A DNA stretch of 39,874 bases, taken from Pseudobutyrivibrio ruminis. GTDB taxonomy: Bacteria > Bacillota > Clostridia > Lachnospirales > Lachnospiraceae. A program made the position numbers and the translations under genes. Shown piece by piece: positions 24,773 through 33,461 of the stretch. Location of the stretch: positions 1 through 39,874 of the forward strand of contig SVER01000031.1 in assembly GCA_015057315.1 (NCBI GenBank), read 5' to 3'. Each line of letters starts with the position of its first letter. Position 1 is the stretch's first letter. The notes beneath the pieces were generated by a model. The model ran no database searches. It was not told the DNA's origin and was given only the letters and a program-made list of their open reading frames with translations.

Positions 24773-26863
24773 TTAATATTTAATATAGTTCCATAACCAA
24801 ATAGCAAAACGCTTTTTGATTCCTTCTACTTTAGGTGACCCATAATCTAGTAAGTATTTATATTCCTTAGACAAGTGTTTTTTTAGCTGCTTATCATTAG
24901 TATTGCGGTAAACATATTTGATATAGTCAAGAAGAGTAATCCTGCTGTACGCTGCCAACCGCAGGTTATCCTTGCTATTAAAGAAATCTATCCGTTCCCA
25001 AATAGCATCAAGATAATCCCTATATCTGCCGCAAATATCTACGGCCATAATTCCTTCTGAACGCTGGTAGTATTTGTAATACGTATTGGGCAGATATGTA
25101 ACAATCCTTGACTTATATAAAAGCTTATAGGTAGTGTATTCATCCTCATGAAGCTTGCCCACTGGGTAACGAACATCTTCAAAAAGGCTTCTTTTATACA
25201 GCTTGTTCCATGCAACCGTACAAATATTATTAGTAGTCATCATCTGCACTACGCTGTTGGCACCGCCCCATATTCCAGGCTGGGTACTGGTAAACCTGAT
25301 TTCAGGAGAAGTGCCATCAAAAAACCCTTCCGTAACATGGGAAAAACCGCAGGCAACTATATCTGCGCCTGTTTTAAATGCTGCCTTTAGCATGTCAGAT
25401 ATTGTTTTGCTTTCGATACAATCATCTCCATCAACGAAAAAAATATATTCACCACCAGCATTATCAATACCTGTGTTTCGTGCCGCTGAAAGACCATTGT
25501 TGCTTTGATGAATTACCTTTATTCTAGAATCCTTTGCTGCATATTCCTGACAAAAAGTACTGCTCTTATCTGTAGACCCATCATCTACCAAAATTATCTC
25601 TATATTAGAATGAGTCTGGTTAATAATAGATTCAATACATCGGCAGATGTAATTTTCGATATTGTAAACTGGAACAATTATCGAGACCAAAATCCCCTTT
25701 AAATCAGGGGTTTCCAGAAAACTCACTAATTTATCATAGTACATGCCTATATCGAACTCTACTTTTTTTCTTGCCAGATTTCCGACATTCTTGCCAACCC
25801 ACTGAAGCCTGTTGCTTTCTTTCGAAAAATACTCTATGGCGCCGGCAAGTTTAGTGACAAATTCGTTATTTTTATCTACAATTAACGCCATGTCCTGAAC
25901 CACCTCAGGAAGTGCTCCAGAATTAGTTGTAATCAGAGGCAACCCTTTAGCAATAGTTTCAAGAGCCACCAATCCAAATGGTTCCTCAGCTATTGTAGGC
26001 ATAACCACCACATCATAATCCTCATATTTTTCAGCCATCTGGTTGGTTAGCAATCTACCCTGGCAAGAAATTTGTTTGTGAGATTTTCTCGCCTTATTTA
26101 ATACCTGTTTTTCGTACCTGGTAGGCTTATCTGAAAATCCAATGATATCCAAGGTGGCATCTGTGTCAGCCTGCTCAAAAGCATCTATTAATTGCAATAC
26201 CCCCTTCTCATAAATAACCCTGCCTGCATAAAGAAAACGGGTATTTTCATGAGCCTTAGGTGATACCAGCTTGTAGCTTGAAAAATCTATTCCATTGTAA
26301 AGAATATGAACCAATGCATTTGGCGCATATTTTAGTATCTGAGATTTTATATATCCACTTACTGCAATAAACTGTACTCCATTATCCACAAGCTTTCTTA
26401 GGTACTGTGGACTGCGATACACATCAATGTCATTGTGCATGTGAAAGTATATTGGAAAACCATATCCTGTATTTCTTAGTTCCGCAATCTTAAGGGCCGT
26501 AGACATTTGGTTTTCAACAATAACTGCATCATATTCCTTATCAAGCTCTGATAACCTATCTCTGAAAGCCTGAAGGATTTTGTTATCTAACAATCTAATT
26601 GCAGAAGATAATATTCGTCTATTAAAAGCATCTATTAATTTATCTATTTTAAAATCAATTTCGGATGAAAAAATCTGAATAATATTAGTGTTCTTGTATG
26701 AAAAATTAGAATATGAGTCATCCGCAATTGAGTATATATCAATTGCTAATGACTCTGAAGATTCATTTGATTTTATTAAATGTGTTATTAATTCTTCAAC
26801 CGCACCACCCTTTACAGCTGGTACCGGAAGAATACATGGTGTAATAACCGCTACGCTTTTCAT
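24773..26863 (-). CDS. Bifunctional GT4-GT2 fusion glycosyltransferase
   Basis: This 696-residue protein joins two complete transferases. Residues 1 to about 388 are a GT-B family 4 enzyme (VKGGAVEELI near the start, FLYAGRVIYEKGVLQLIDAF, EEPFGLVALETIAKGLPLI at about 293). From about 392 a GT-A family 2 enzyme begins (VSIIVPVYNIENYICRCIES, DDGSTDKSS, FFVDGDDCIES, GKLHEDEYTTYKLLY). There is almost no linker. Length, continuous frame and good codons argue against a missed stop. It probably adds two consecutive sugars without releasing the acceptor. The GT2 half is close to the protein at 16892-17827, suggesting fusion after duplication. Confidence 0.9.
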   Translation of the reverse strand: MKSVAVITPCILPVPAVKGGAVEELITHLIKSNESSESLAIDIYSIADDSYSNFSYKNTNIIQIFSSEIDFKIDKLIDAFNRRILSSAIRLLDNKILQAFRDRLSELDKEYDAVIVENQMSTALKIAELRNTGYGFPIYFHMHNDIDVYRSPQYLRKLVDNGVQFIAVSGYIKSQILKYAPNALVHILYNGIDFSSYKLVSPKAHENTRFLYAGRVIYEKGVLQLIDAFEQADTDATLDIIGFSDKPTRYEKQVLNKARKSHKQISCQGRLLTNQMAEKYEDYDVVVMPTIAEEPFGLVALETIAKGLPLITTNSGALPEVVQDMALIVDKNNEFVTKLAGAIEYFSKESNRLQWVGKNVGNLARKKVEFDIGMYYDKLVSFLETPDLKGILVSIIVPVYNIENYICRCIESIINQTHSNIEIILVDDGSTDKSSTFCQEYAAKDSRIKVIHQSNNGLSAARNTGIDNAGGEYIFFVDGDDCIESKTISDMLKAAFKTGADIVACGFSHVTEGFFDGTSPEIRFTSTQPGIWGGANSVVQMMTTNNICTVAWNKLYKRSLFEDVRYPVGKLHEDEYTTYKLLYKSRIVTYLPNTYYKYYQRSEGIMAVDICGRYRDYLDAIWERIDFFNSKDNLRLAAYSRITLLDYIKYVYRNTNDKQLKKHLSKEYKYLLDYGSPKVEGIKKRFAIWLWNYIKY

Positions 26864-26869
26864 GACTCA

Positions 26870-28000
26870 CTAAATAGCTTTGACCCCGCATTTATAAAGC
26901 TGAATTGTACGTTTTACAACGTCGTCCCAATTGTATTTATTAAGAATAAAACTTGCTGCCTGTCCCTTGTATGTCTCTACTTTTGTTTCATCGTCTAACA
27001 ATTCTATCAGTTTATTCTTGAGATCCTCAACGTCACCCTTCTTAAATGTAATACCTTTGTCTTGGACTACGCCTGCAGTCTCATTAATGTCACTAACGAG
27101 ACAACAGTTTCCATAACTCATGGCCTCTAAAAGAGAAATTGGCATTCCTTCAACATCACTTGGAAGCACATACAGATAAGCATTGGAATAAAGCTCATCT
27201 AAAACCGTTCCTTGTTGAAAGCCTAAAAGCATTATCCTATCATCTTCTCTAGCTGCCTTTTTAATCTTTGCAACATAATCATTACTGTGGCTGGTACCAC
27301 CAACTATAACAAGCTTCTTGTCCGTTCTAATCTGCTTGTAAGCTTTAATAAGATAATGCAGCCCCTTCTCTGGAACTATACGGGCCAAGAAAAGAATGTA
27401 ATCATCTTTTTTAAGTCCGAATTGCTCTGTGATAATGTTGGCGCCAAGCACATCAGGCTCAGTAACACCATTAGGTATCAATGTGGCATCTCTGCCGTAT
27501 TTCTCCTTAAAATACTGCTTGTTACCCTCTGACAATACTATTAGCTCATCAGCATATTTGGCTGCGCACTTTTCGCCAAACTCCAAATACTTGGTAGCAA
27601 ATCCACCCCATTTAGCACGTTGGCTATCAATGCCATGTATCGTGGCCACTGTATGGATTCCAAACAAATGTGGTAACCAAAGCATTGCACATGGGCCTGA
27701 AGCATGATAGTGAATAACATCATAATGGCAGAACAGTGCGTGAATTGTTGCAAGCACCGAATAAACCACTGCGTTCAAGCTCTTCTTCTCTGATGTAGGT
27801 ACTGTGATTATATGAATGCCATTGTATTCCTTAAGCTTAGCTCCATCATTTTCCGCACCGGAAACATGATGTCCAGCCCTGTTGTAAGCATATACTTCAT
27901 GGCCTTCCTCTACCATCTTAGTAGCAAGCTCCTCTACTACTATTTCGATACCACCCTCTCTGGATGGTATACGTTTGTGCCCTATCATTGCTATTTTCAT
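26870..28000 (-). CDS. Family 4 glycosyltransferase (Cps2T/rhamnosyltransferase-like)
   Basis: This 376-residue GT-B enzyme starts MKIAMIGHKRIPSREGGIEI, characteristic of the subgroup annotated as beta-1,4-rhamnosyltransferase Cps2T-like (DUF1972-type N-terminus). Its donor domain shows YILFLARIVPEKGLHYLIKA and PSDVEGMPISLLEAMSYGN. This group often adds the second sugar on to the lipid-linked primer. The exact sugar is not readable here. It is followed after six bases by the fusion glycosyltransferase and preceded by a surface-protein gene. Confidence 0.9.
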   Translation of the reverse strand: MKIAMIGHKRIPSREGGIEIVVEELATKMVEEGHEVYAYNRAGHHVSGAENDGAKLKEYNGIHIITVPTSEKKSLNAVVYSVLATIHALFCHYDVIHYHASGPCAMLWLPHLFGIHTVATIHGIDSQRAKWGGFATKYLEFGEKCAAKYADELIVLSEGNKQYFKEKYGRDATLIPNGVTEPDVLGANIITEQFGLKKDDYILFLARIVPEKGLHYLIKAYKQIRTDKKLVIVGGTSHSNDYVAKIKKAAREDDRIMLLGFQQGTVLDELYSNAYLYVLPSDVEGMPISLLEAMSYGNCCLVSDINETAGVVQDKGITFKKGDVEDLKNKLIELLDDETKVETYKGQAASFILNKYNWDDVVKRTIQLYKCGVKAI

Positions 28001-28023
28001 TTCTAACTCCCTTGCTCTATTAA

Positions 28024-29001
28024 TTAATGCTTTTTAACGTAAATAACTGTTACACAAGCTGCACCTAGTAATACTAGAACACCTACTGCCTTCCCAGCCA
28101 ATGAAAGCATTCTGTTTGGTGTAACAACTACATCTTCTTCTGTCTCCTTGCTAACAAGAATTCTGTATGTGCCAAGGTCAGTGCTTACTTCTGAACCATC
28201 AACGTCTGTGTATTCAAGCTTAACAGAAATCTCCTGATCTCCAGCCTCGACAAATGTAACATAGAAATCCTTATTGTAGCTCTTACCAGCGTACGCTGTA
28301 TCAAGCTTAATAGTCTTACCACTCTTTGATACATTACCGTCGATAACGAGCTTAGCATCTGTAATATTTACTTCACTATTGTTAGCATATCTGAAGCTAA
28401 GAAGTGATTTACCATTAACAATAGCGTGTGATGATAAATCGATAGATTTAACACCAAGTGTAGTACCGCCTGAAGCAGGTATTACTATTGTAGATGTATT
28501 GCCCATTTTATTATTAGAAGTGATGTAATCAAACTGACATGTAATATCTACAGAATCACCTCTAAAGAATGAGCTGACTGTAACTGGTACAGATATTGTC
28601 TTAGTCTTAGCTGCGCCGATAGTACCAACATAAATCTGATTATCTGTACCATATACTGGGTAAATCATACCAGAGGCACTAGACATTGTCATAATGATGC
28701 TGGTTGCACTAGAGCTGTCACTGGTGTTGTGTAAATTAAGATTAACAGTAACATCCTTGCCTGCTTCTAACATGCCACCATCAATCGTATAGCTTTCTAC
28801 CTCTACTATCGCAATAGCAGAACCCTCAGCCTTAACTACTTCTGGTGCTGTTTCTGCTGTAGCTGGCGCCTCAGTAGCAGCTTCTTCTGCTGGTGCTCCA
28901 ACCTCTGTTGCAAATGAAACGAATGTTGTGTTAGCCCCTACTATAACCACTGTGAAGAGGCAAACAAAAAGTGTCTTTAAAATGGAATTAATCTTTTTCA
29001 T
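28024..29001 (-). CDS. Membrane-anchored surface protein of the exopolysaccharide locus
   Basis: The 325-residue protein has a signal peptide (about residues 1-31), an Ala/Glu/Pro/Thr-rich linker (33-62) and two beta-rich repeats resembling CARDB/NEW3-like domains (ITVNLNLHNTSDSS-type strands, starting with DVTVNLNLHNTSDSSSATS near 82). It ends in a single C-terminal membrane helix followed by VKKH. It should stand on the outside of the membrane. Its position just after the kinase-like gene and before the first glycosyltransferases suggests a part in polymer export or attachment, but no function is established. It could be confused with S-layer-type COG1361 proteins. Confidence 0.7.
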   Translation of the reverse strand: MKKINSILKTLFVCLFTVVIVGANTTFVSFATEVGAPAEEAATEAPATAETAPEVVKAEGSAIAIVEVESYTIDGGMLEAGKDVTVNLNLHNTSDSSSATSIIMTMSSASGMIYPVYGTDNQIYVGTIGAAKTKTISVPVTVSSFFRGDSVDITCQFDYITSNNKMGNTSTIVIPASGGTTLGVKSIDLSSHAIVNGKSLLSFRYANNSEVNITDAKLVIDGNVSKSGKTIKLDTAYAGKSYNKDFYVTFVEAGDQEISVKLEYTDVDGSEVSTDLGTYRILVSKETEEDVVVTPNRMLSLAGKAVGVLVLLGAACVTVIYVKKH

Positions 29002-29012
29002 TATCCTCTCCT

Positions 29013-29723
29013 CTACTTTGCCTTATTCTTATTCTTTCTAACGTATCTTTCGTTACGGAAATAATCATAATCCTCACGGTATGCAACATACTGTTCCATA
29101 TCCATCTTATTAATGATGGTACCGATTAGATTAGCATTAGCTTCGGTTAAGATATTAGCTGCTGCGTACAAGCCCTTCTTGCTGGTGTCGTTGATAGCAG
29201 ACACAAGGATAGTAGCATCTACGCTAACAGACATAACCTTAGCATCCATAGCTGCATTTACCGCTGGCATATCGTATATTATGAAATCAAATGTGCCCTC
29301 TAATTCTAAGCGGGCATCATTCATCTTGCTAGAGCATAATAATCTGACAGGATTATCAATAAGCTCACCACAAGGAATGTATGATAAATTCTCTGTTGTT
29401 GTCTCTGTGATAATTGCATCAAGAGGTACTCTATCCATGAGATAATCAGAAAGGCCTTCTGATGTATTCTCATTAAGTCTCTTGTAACGATTCTTCTTTC
29501 TCATGTCACCGTCAATAAGAACTGTTCTGTATCCGGCGCTTGCAAAAGCTGCTGCAAGATTGATAGCAACTGTAGTGCTACCGTCCCCAGTCTCGCATCC
29601 TGTGATAACAAAACTCTTATAGCCATGCTGCTTCTTAAGAATATGGATGTTCATAACAGCCTGGTCAAATGCATCATTTAATACATAATTGTCATTTCTA
29701 TAAATGTCTAATTTTTTCACCAC
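29013..29723 (-). CDS. CpsD/BY-kinase-like ATPase lacking the Walker A lysine
   Basis: This 236-residue protein has the BY-kinase fold order: a P-loop region (FVITGCETGDGSTTVAINLA, residues 38-57), Walker A' VLIDGDMRKK (68-77), Walker B FIIYDMPAV (147-155) and a C-terminal tyrosine-rich tail (YVAYREDYDYFRNERYVRK). In CpsD/CapB the P-loop reads GEGKST; here Ser49 takes the place of the Lys, while the Asp of Walker A' and B is kept. It pairs with the Wzz/CpsC-like membrane protein nine bases upstream and probably controls chain length and export. Kinase activity is uncertain. Confidence 0.85.
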   Translation of the reverse strand: MVKKLDIYRNDNYVLNDAFDQAVMNIHILKKQHGYKSFVITGCETGDGSTTVAINLAAAFASAGYRTVLIDGDMRKKNRYKRLNENTSEGLSDYLMDRVPLDAIITETTTENLSYIPCGELIDNPVRLLCSSKMNDARLELEGTFDFIIYDMPAVNAAMDAKVMSVSVDATILVSAINDTSKKGLYAAANILTEANANLIGTIINKMDMEQYVAYREDYDYFRNERYVRKNKNKAK

Positions 29724-29731
29724 GTCTTCTC

Positions 29732-30448
29732 CTATTCTTTGTAATCTGGGATGATACCAAGTACAGGAATATTTTCCCTGATAGTAGCTTCACGTACTGT
29801 ACGAACCTTGCTATCAAAAATCTCACATGCTACAACTACTAAACAAGCAAGAACAATACCAACTAATGCTGCCATTACTCTGTTCTTCCATGCCTCAAGC
29901 TGAGCATCCCTTGTCTTATTGTATGTAACAGCCGAATCAAGTGTCTTTACAGCATCTGAGCTAAGAATACTTTCCATTTCAGTAGCGTATGATTCTGCCA
30001 TGGCATCAGCCATTTCCATTGAAATAGCTGGGTCTGCTGTAGTAGCAGAAAATGTAATGATGGTAGCTGAGCTATTCATGAAGTTGGTAGTTGCGCTAGA
30101 CGATGTCGATTTAGTTCCTGATGTGTATACTGAAACTGCATCCTGAACATCTGTAGCGGCAATATCGCTACGGCCTACGATAAGGGCAGCTCTCTGGCAT
30201 ACTCTGTAAGACTTAGCAACATCAAGATATGCGTTCATGGCTGTAACTGCATTGGCTGCATCTGTAAATGTGCCGTCCGCCTGGGCATAAACAGTAGCAT
30301 TAGCAGTGTACATATCAACACCCACATCCAAGGTAAATCCAATACCTACTATAAAAAACAAGATGCCAATTAAAGCAATAAATTTCTTTTTCTTAATTAG
30401 TGCTTTTAGACATCTTCCTACATCAATTTCCAATTCATTTTTGTACAT
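29732..30448 (-). CDS. Wzz/CpsC-like chain-length regulator
   Basis: The 238-residue protein has an N-terminal membrane segment (about 24-42), an extracytoplasmic Ala/Thr/Ser-rich helical region, and a second membrane segment (about 186-207) followed by a short cytoplasmic tail (ATIRENIPVLGIIPDYKE). The DVGRCLKALIKKKKFIALIG start and the IPVLGIIP tail are typical of Wzz/CpsC adaptors that activate the partner BY-kinase. It is the first gene of the minus-strand locus, directly behind the promoter at 30497-30525. Confidence 0.9.
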   Translation of the reverse strand: MYKNELEIDVGRCLKALIKKKKFIALIGILFFIVGIGFTLDVGVDMYTANATVYAQADGTFTDAANAVTAMNAYLDVAKSYRVCQRAALIVGRSDIAATDVQDAVSVYTSGTKSTSSSATTNFMNSSATIITFSATTADPAISMEMADAMAESYATEMESILSSDAVKTLDSAVTYNKTRDAQLEAWKNRVMAALVGIVLACLVVVACEIFDSKVRTVREATIRENIPVLGIIPDYKE

Positions 30449-30496
30449 TCTTTTATCCTCTCCATCTAAAATTAGCGTATTATCGCAATCTATTGA

Positions 30497-30525
30497 ATTA
30501 TATCATCAGTGTGAGCAGATGTACA
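30497..30525 (-). promoter_or_regulatory. Main promoter of the exopolysaccharide locus
   Basis: On the minus strand TGTACA (30520-30525), 17 bases, then TATAAT (30497-30502). The leader of about 45 bases ends in a GGAGAGG ribosome site before the Wzz-like gene. It faces away from the wzy promoter. Confidence 0.65.
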
Positions 30526-30569
30526 TTGATATTAAATCAAATAATTTTAATCAAAGATTTTAGTTTTTT

Positions 30570-30592
30570 GTGTATTTTCACAAAAAATACAC
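30570..30592. promoter_or_regulatory. Perfect dyad between divergent promoters (possible operator)
   Basis: GTGTATTTT (30570-30578) and AAAATACAC (30584-30592) form a perfect 9-bp inverted repeat with a five-base centre. It lies between the wzz and wzy promoters and could bind a shared regulator. No T-tract follows on either strand, so it is not a terminator. Confidence 0.45.
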
Positions 30593-30615
30593 ATTCACCT
30601 GACCCATTATAAGTT

Positions 30616-30644
30616 TTGTATTTACATATTGCTTCTGATATAAT
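30616..30644 (+). promoter_or_regulatory. Promoter of the wzy-like gene
   Basis: TTGTAT (30616-30621), 17 bases, then a perfect TATAAT (30639-30644). AAGGAG follows just before the ATG at 30668, leaving a leader of only about 17 bases. Confidence 0.72.
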
Positions 30645-30667
30645 TCGAAGATATTAAGGAGAATACT

Positions 30668-32053
30668 ATGTTAAACACTATATTTATGATTATATTTTCG
30701 CTTGGATTGCTGGTGGCTAACATTATATGTTTTGCCAGGAAAAAGTATCTGTACCTGTTTATCCCCTGCATGCTGTTTTTGCCGGGATATTATGGCATTG
30801 ATTTTGGCGATACATTCCCTATACTAACTGTTACCCGAATGATGTTTATTGTATTTTACATATATGCTCTTGTGAACAGACGGCGTGATTTTACGTTAAC
30901 TGGGTTGCAGATAAAATCAATTCCAAAAGAGTACTTATTACTTGGTGGATACTTTGTATTTAGAATTATCTCTAACTTGCGTTATCTTGGCACCTATAGT
31001 GAAGCTGCCAAGGCTATTTTTATAATCATCTTTGAACAACTGCTGTTCTTAATAGCTTTTTATATGTTGGCACCTACAAAAGATGAAATAGATAAACTAC
31101 TTATTATTTTGGTTAGAGTGGCTACAGTTTTCTTTGTAATAGGTATTTTTGAAAGCGTTACATTCGTTAGGCCATTTGATGCGCTCTATACAGTGGGTAA
31201 AGAAGTTATTAACGAACACTATGTAAGATTAGGATTGCTTCGCGCCACCACTACTTTTGGAATGCCAGGGTTATATGCCAACATGTGCGTACTTATTCTT
31301 CCCATTATTATCTATGTATACAATATGTATCATAAGAAGAGATACCTGGCATCAATTTGGCTATGTATCTTGGCTCTGATACACACAGGATCCCGTGCTG
31401 ACTACTTTTATTTGCCTATAATATTGGGATTGTATGTATTGTTTTTGTTGAAAGAAAAAGGAAAACTGATTTTATTTATCAGAAACACAGCCATTATTGT
31501 AGTAACCCTTTTCCTATTCATCGGAACCAACTGTGCTGGAAATCCTTATTTTAGATATTTCTATATTGGTACAGGAAAATCTATTTTGAACGAAGTAGGA
31601 TTTGATTTTGATTTGAATGAAGGGGCTCCAGAAGGCATCGATGGATACGGTGCAAACGATAAAGCGGCAAGCTCTATCCAGGGCGGCACCGGTTCTAGAA
31701 AGGTACAGCTCACAAGTATTGGCTACACGCTTCAACAATCTCCTTTATTTGGTTTTGGTGCGGGAGCTCTAGATCGCAAGGAATTGAAATGCTACTTTGC
31801 AGGAGAATGGAGGCCTTACCCTGCTATTGATGTAGGTATTGTTGAAGCAGTTACATACGAAGGCATACTTGGGTTAATCGGTGTTACACTAGCCATCGTC
31901 AGCATGTTTTTACTAGCCCGTAGCAATAAGGACCGCCTGATACTTGGCATTGTGTATCTACTTACCACACTAAATACGGTAAATATGTATGCATTCCTAT
32001 TCTTGTTCATTGTATTATTTATGAATGATTATGAAAGAAGAACCTCGCTGTGA
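30668..32053 (+). CDS. Wzy-like O-antigen/exopolysaccharide polymerase
   Basis: This 461-residue protein has about eleven membrane helices and one large external loop (about residues 295-365). The loop contains HTGSRADYF nearby and TLQQSPLFGFGAGALDRKEL, which matches the Wzy_C/O-antigen ligase pattern (a glycine-rich 'P-x-x-G-x-G' segment after a His/Arg-bearing loop). It should join lipid-linked repeat units outside the membrane. It is transcribed divergently from the rest of the locus and ends within its own terminator, so it is a single-gene transcript. Confidence 0.87.
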   Translation: MLNTIFMIIFSLGLLVANIICFARKKYLYLFIPCMLFLPGYYGIDFGDTFPILTVTRMMFIVFYIYALVNRRRDFTLTGLQIKSIPKEYLLLGGYFVFRIISNLRYLGTYSEAAKAIFIIIFEQLLFLIAFYMLAPTKDEIDKLLIILVRVATVFFVIGIFESVTFVRPFDALYTVGKEVINEHYVRLGLLRATTTFGMPGLYANMCVLILPIIIYVYNMYHKKRYLASIWLCILALIHTGSRADYFYLPIILGLYVLFLLKEKGKLILFIRNTAIIVVTLFLFIGTNCAGNPYFRYFYIGTGKSILNEVGFDFDLNEGAPEGIDGYGANDKAASSIQGGTGSRKVQLTSIGYTLQQSPLFGFGAGALDRKELKCYFAGEWRPYPAIDVGIVEAVTYEGILGLIGVTLAIVSMFLLARSNKDRLILGIVYLLTTLNTVNMYAFLFLFIVLFMNDYERRTSL

Positions 32054-32068
32054 GGTTCTTTTATTATT
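32039..32068 (+). terminator. Terminator overlapping the wzy stop codon
   Basis: AGAACCTC (32039-32046) pairs perfectly with GAGGTTCT (32052-32059) around GCTGT, followed by TTTATTATT. The stop codon TGA (32051-32053) overlaps the loop and right arm. Confidence 0.85.
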
Positions 32069-32069
32069 A

Positions 32070-32186
32070 CTATATTTTGCGTAAATCATCTTTGCAATCT
32101 TTATCCAAGTCGGCATAAGAGGCACCAATTTTTTTCTTATATTCAGTAAGCGACTTCGGCTCTTGCCCCTTCTTTATATATATCAT
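32070..32186 (-). pseudogene. ptuB: Truncated PtuB-like HNH nuclease (N-terminal remnant)
   Basis: A 38-codon frame starts with a good ribosome site (GGAG, nine bases before the ATG) six bases after the ptuA-like gene. Its product, MIYIKKGQEPKSLTEYKK followed by KIGASYADLDKD, is the N-terminus of TIGR02646/PtuB-type HNH proteins. A TAG at 32070-32072 ends it, and the terminator of the wzy gene begins at once, so the HNH catalytic part (CxxC and His-Asn-His) is missing. The junction looks like a deletion or recombination end point. Family assignment rests on recall of the N-terminal signature and on the neighbour. Confidence 0.72.
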
Positions 32187-32192
32187 AATAAA

Positions 32193-33461
32193 TTACTCCG
32201 TAAACATCTTTTCTAATTCAAGACGCTCCCTACATTTAACAACCATTGGATGTTCATCCCCCAGTTCCCTTTCCAAAGCCATCAAATGTTCTTCTGCTTC
32301 ATCTAGTAGCTGATTATCGATAGAACGATTAAAATCATTTACTATACCATCAACTATAATAGGTAACGACTGAGCTTTCTGATAGTTTTCTAGTGTAGTA
32401 TTCACATCGAGACCATACATGGATGTACGATAAGAATAATCCTCCGTATCAATATCTATAATATTGACATCCTTTGCAGATGCAATAATAATAGACGCGT
32501 GTGTTGTTGCAATAAACTGAACATTTGGAAATACCGTACGCAATGCTGATATTACATTCCATTGCCACCTTGGGTGGAGATGCGTATCTATCTCATCAAT
32601 TAAAATAACACCTGAAGTCTTTGTAATTTCATCTCCGTAATCAGGATTCAATACTGCCATACGATATGCTATATCAAATACCATCCAGATAAGAGATTGA
32701 TATCCTGCACTTAATTGATTAACTGGCAAAATATCATCACTATCAAGGTACATTATTTCCTCTAACTGATGATCATAAAAGATTTCACAATTATTTCTGC
32801 GTTTACCAGTTTCCATAATACTCATGAAATCTGCCACTGCTTTTTTAGCAGCTTCATATTCTGCAATCTTTTTTTGCATCTTAAAACCAGTAAGTTCCAT
32901 TTTGACACACCAGTTTTTTAACATTTTTATATTAGAGGCCTCACCAAGAGCATCTCTATATCCTAGACTTCTATCCTGCTTATTACCCTTAGTGATTTTT
33001 GTATCGTTCTTTTGAGACCACACACGAGCCGCAGCCTCATATACAATAATAGGTAATTCACCGCCTTCTTTTGTGGATAATTCTTCTGCCAATTTTACTA
33101 TTTGTCTAGGCTGTATTGTACTTCTAGATGCATTGACGCTATTTCTGGTTCTAATCCATTCAATTTTTTGATTATGAATTGTTGCATAACAAGTAACCTC
33201 AACAGGAGTATGTGTAAGCTTTATACACGAACCATCGCCTGCTCGCTGATACTCTGCACGTATTTCATCAATAGAAAAATGTCTAGAATACACATTTGGA
33301 ACTCCAGCAATAAAGCCTCCCAATCCTACAGATATCGCCTCTAGAATAGATGTCTTTCCCTTTCCATTCTCACCAATAACAAGATTAAAACCAGGCTTAA
33401 AATCAATATTTCTATATTCTATCCCTCTAAAATTCCTAATTTCAATACTATTTAGTATCAT
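32193..33461 (-). CDS. ptuA: Septu-like AAA/ABC-type ATPase (PtuA family)
   Basis: The 422-residue ATPase has Walker A GENGKGKT (30-37), an ABC-like signature LSAGYQS (about 250), Walker B GVILIDEID (about 284-292), followed by HLHPRW, and a His switch in ATTHAS (about 320). The N-terminus IEIRNFRGI is typical of RecF/OLD-like ATPases. With a PtuB-type HNH partner this would be the sensor half of a Septu (or retron-linked) antiphage system. ATG at 33471 overlaps the GGAG; the ATG at 33459-33461 is spaced correctly. The effector is truncated, so defence is probably lost unless a partner lies elsewhere. Confidence 0.8.
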   Translation of the reverse strand: MILNSIEIRNFRGIEYRNIDFKPGFNLVIGENGKGKTSILEAISVGLGGFIAGVPNVYSRHFSIDEIRAEYQRAGDGSCIKLTHTPVEVTCYATIHNQKIEWIRTRNSVNASRSTIQPRQIVKLAEELSTKEGGELPIIVYEAAARVWSQKNDTKITKGNKQDRSLGYRDALGEASNIKMLKNWCVKMELTGFKMQKKIAEYEAAKKAVADFMSIMETGKRRNNCEIFYDHQLEEIMYLDSDDILPVNQLSAGYQSLIWMVFDIAYRMAVLNPDYGDEITKTSGVILIDEIDTHLHPRWQWNVISALRTVFPNVQFIATTHASIIIASAKDVNIIDIDTEDYSYRTSMYGLDVNTTLENYQKAQSLPIIVDGIVNDFNRSIDNQLLDEAEEHLMALERELGDEHPMVVKCRERLELEKMFTE

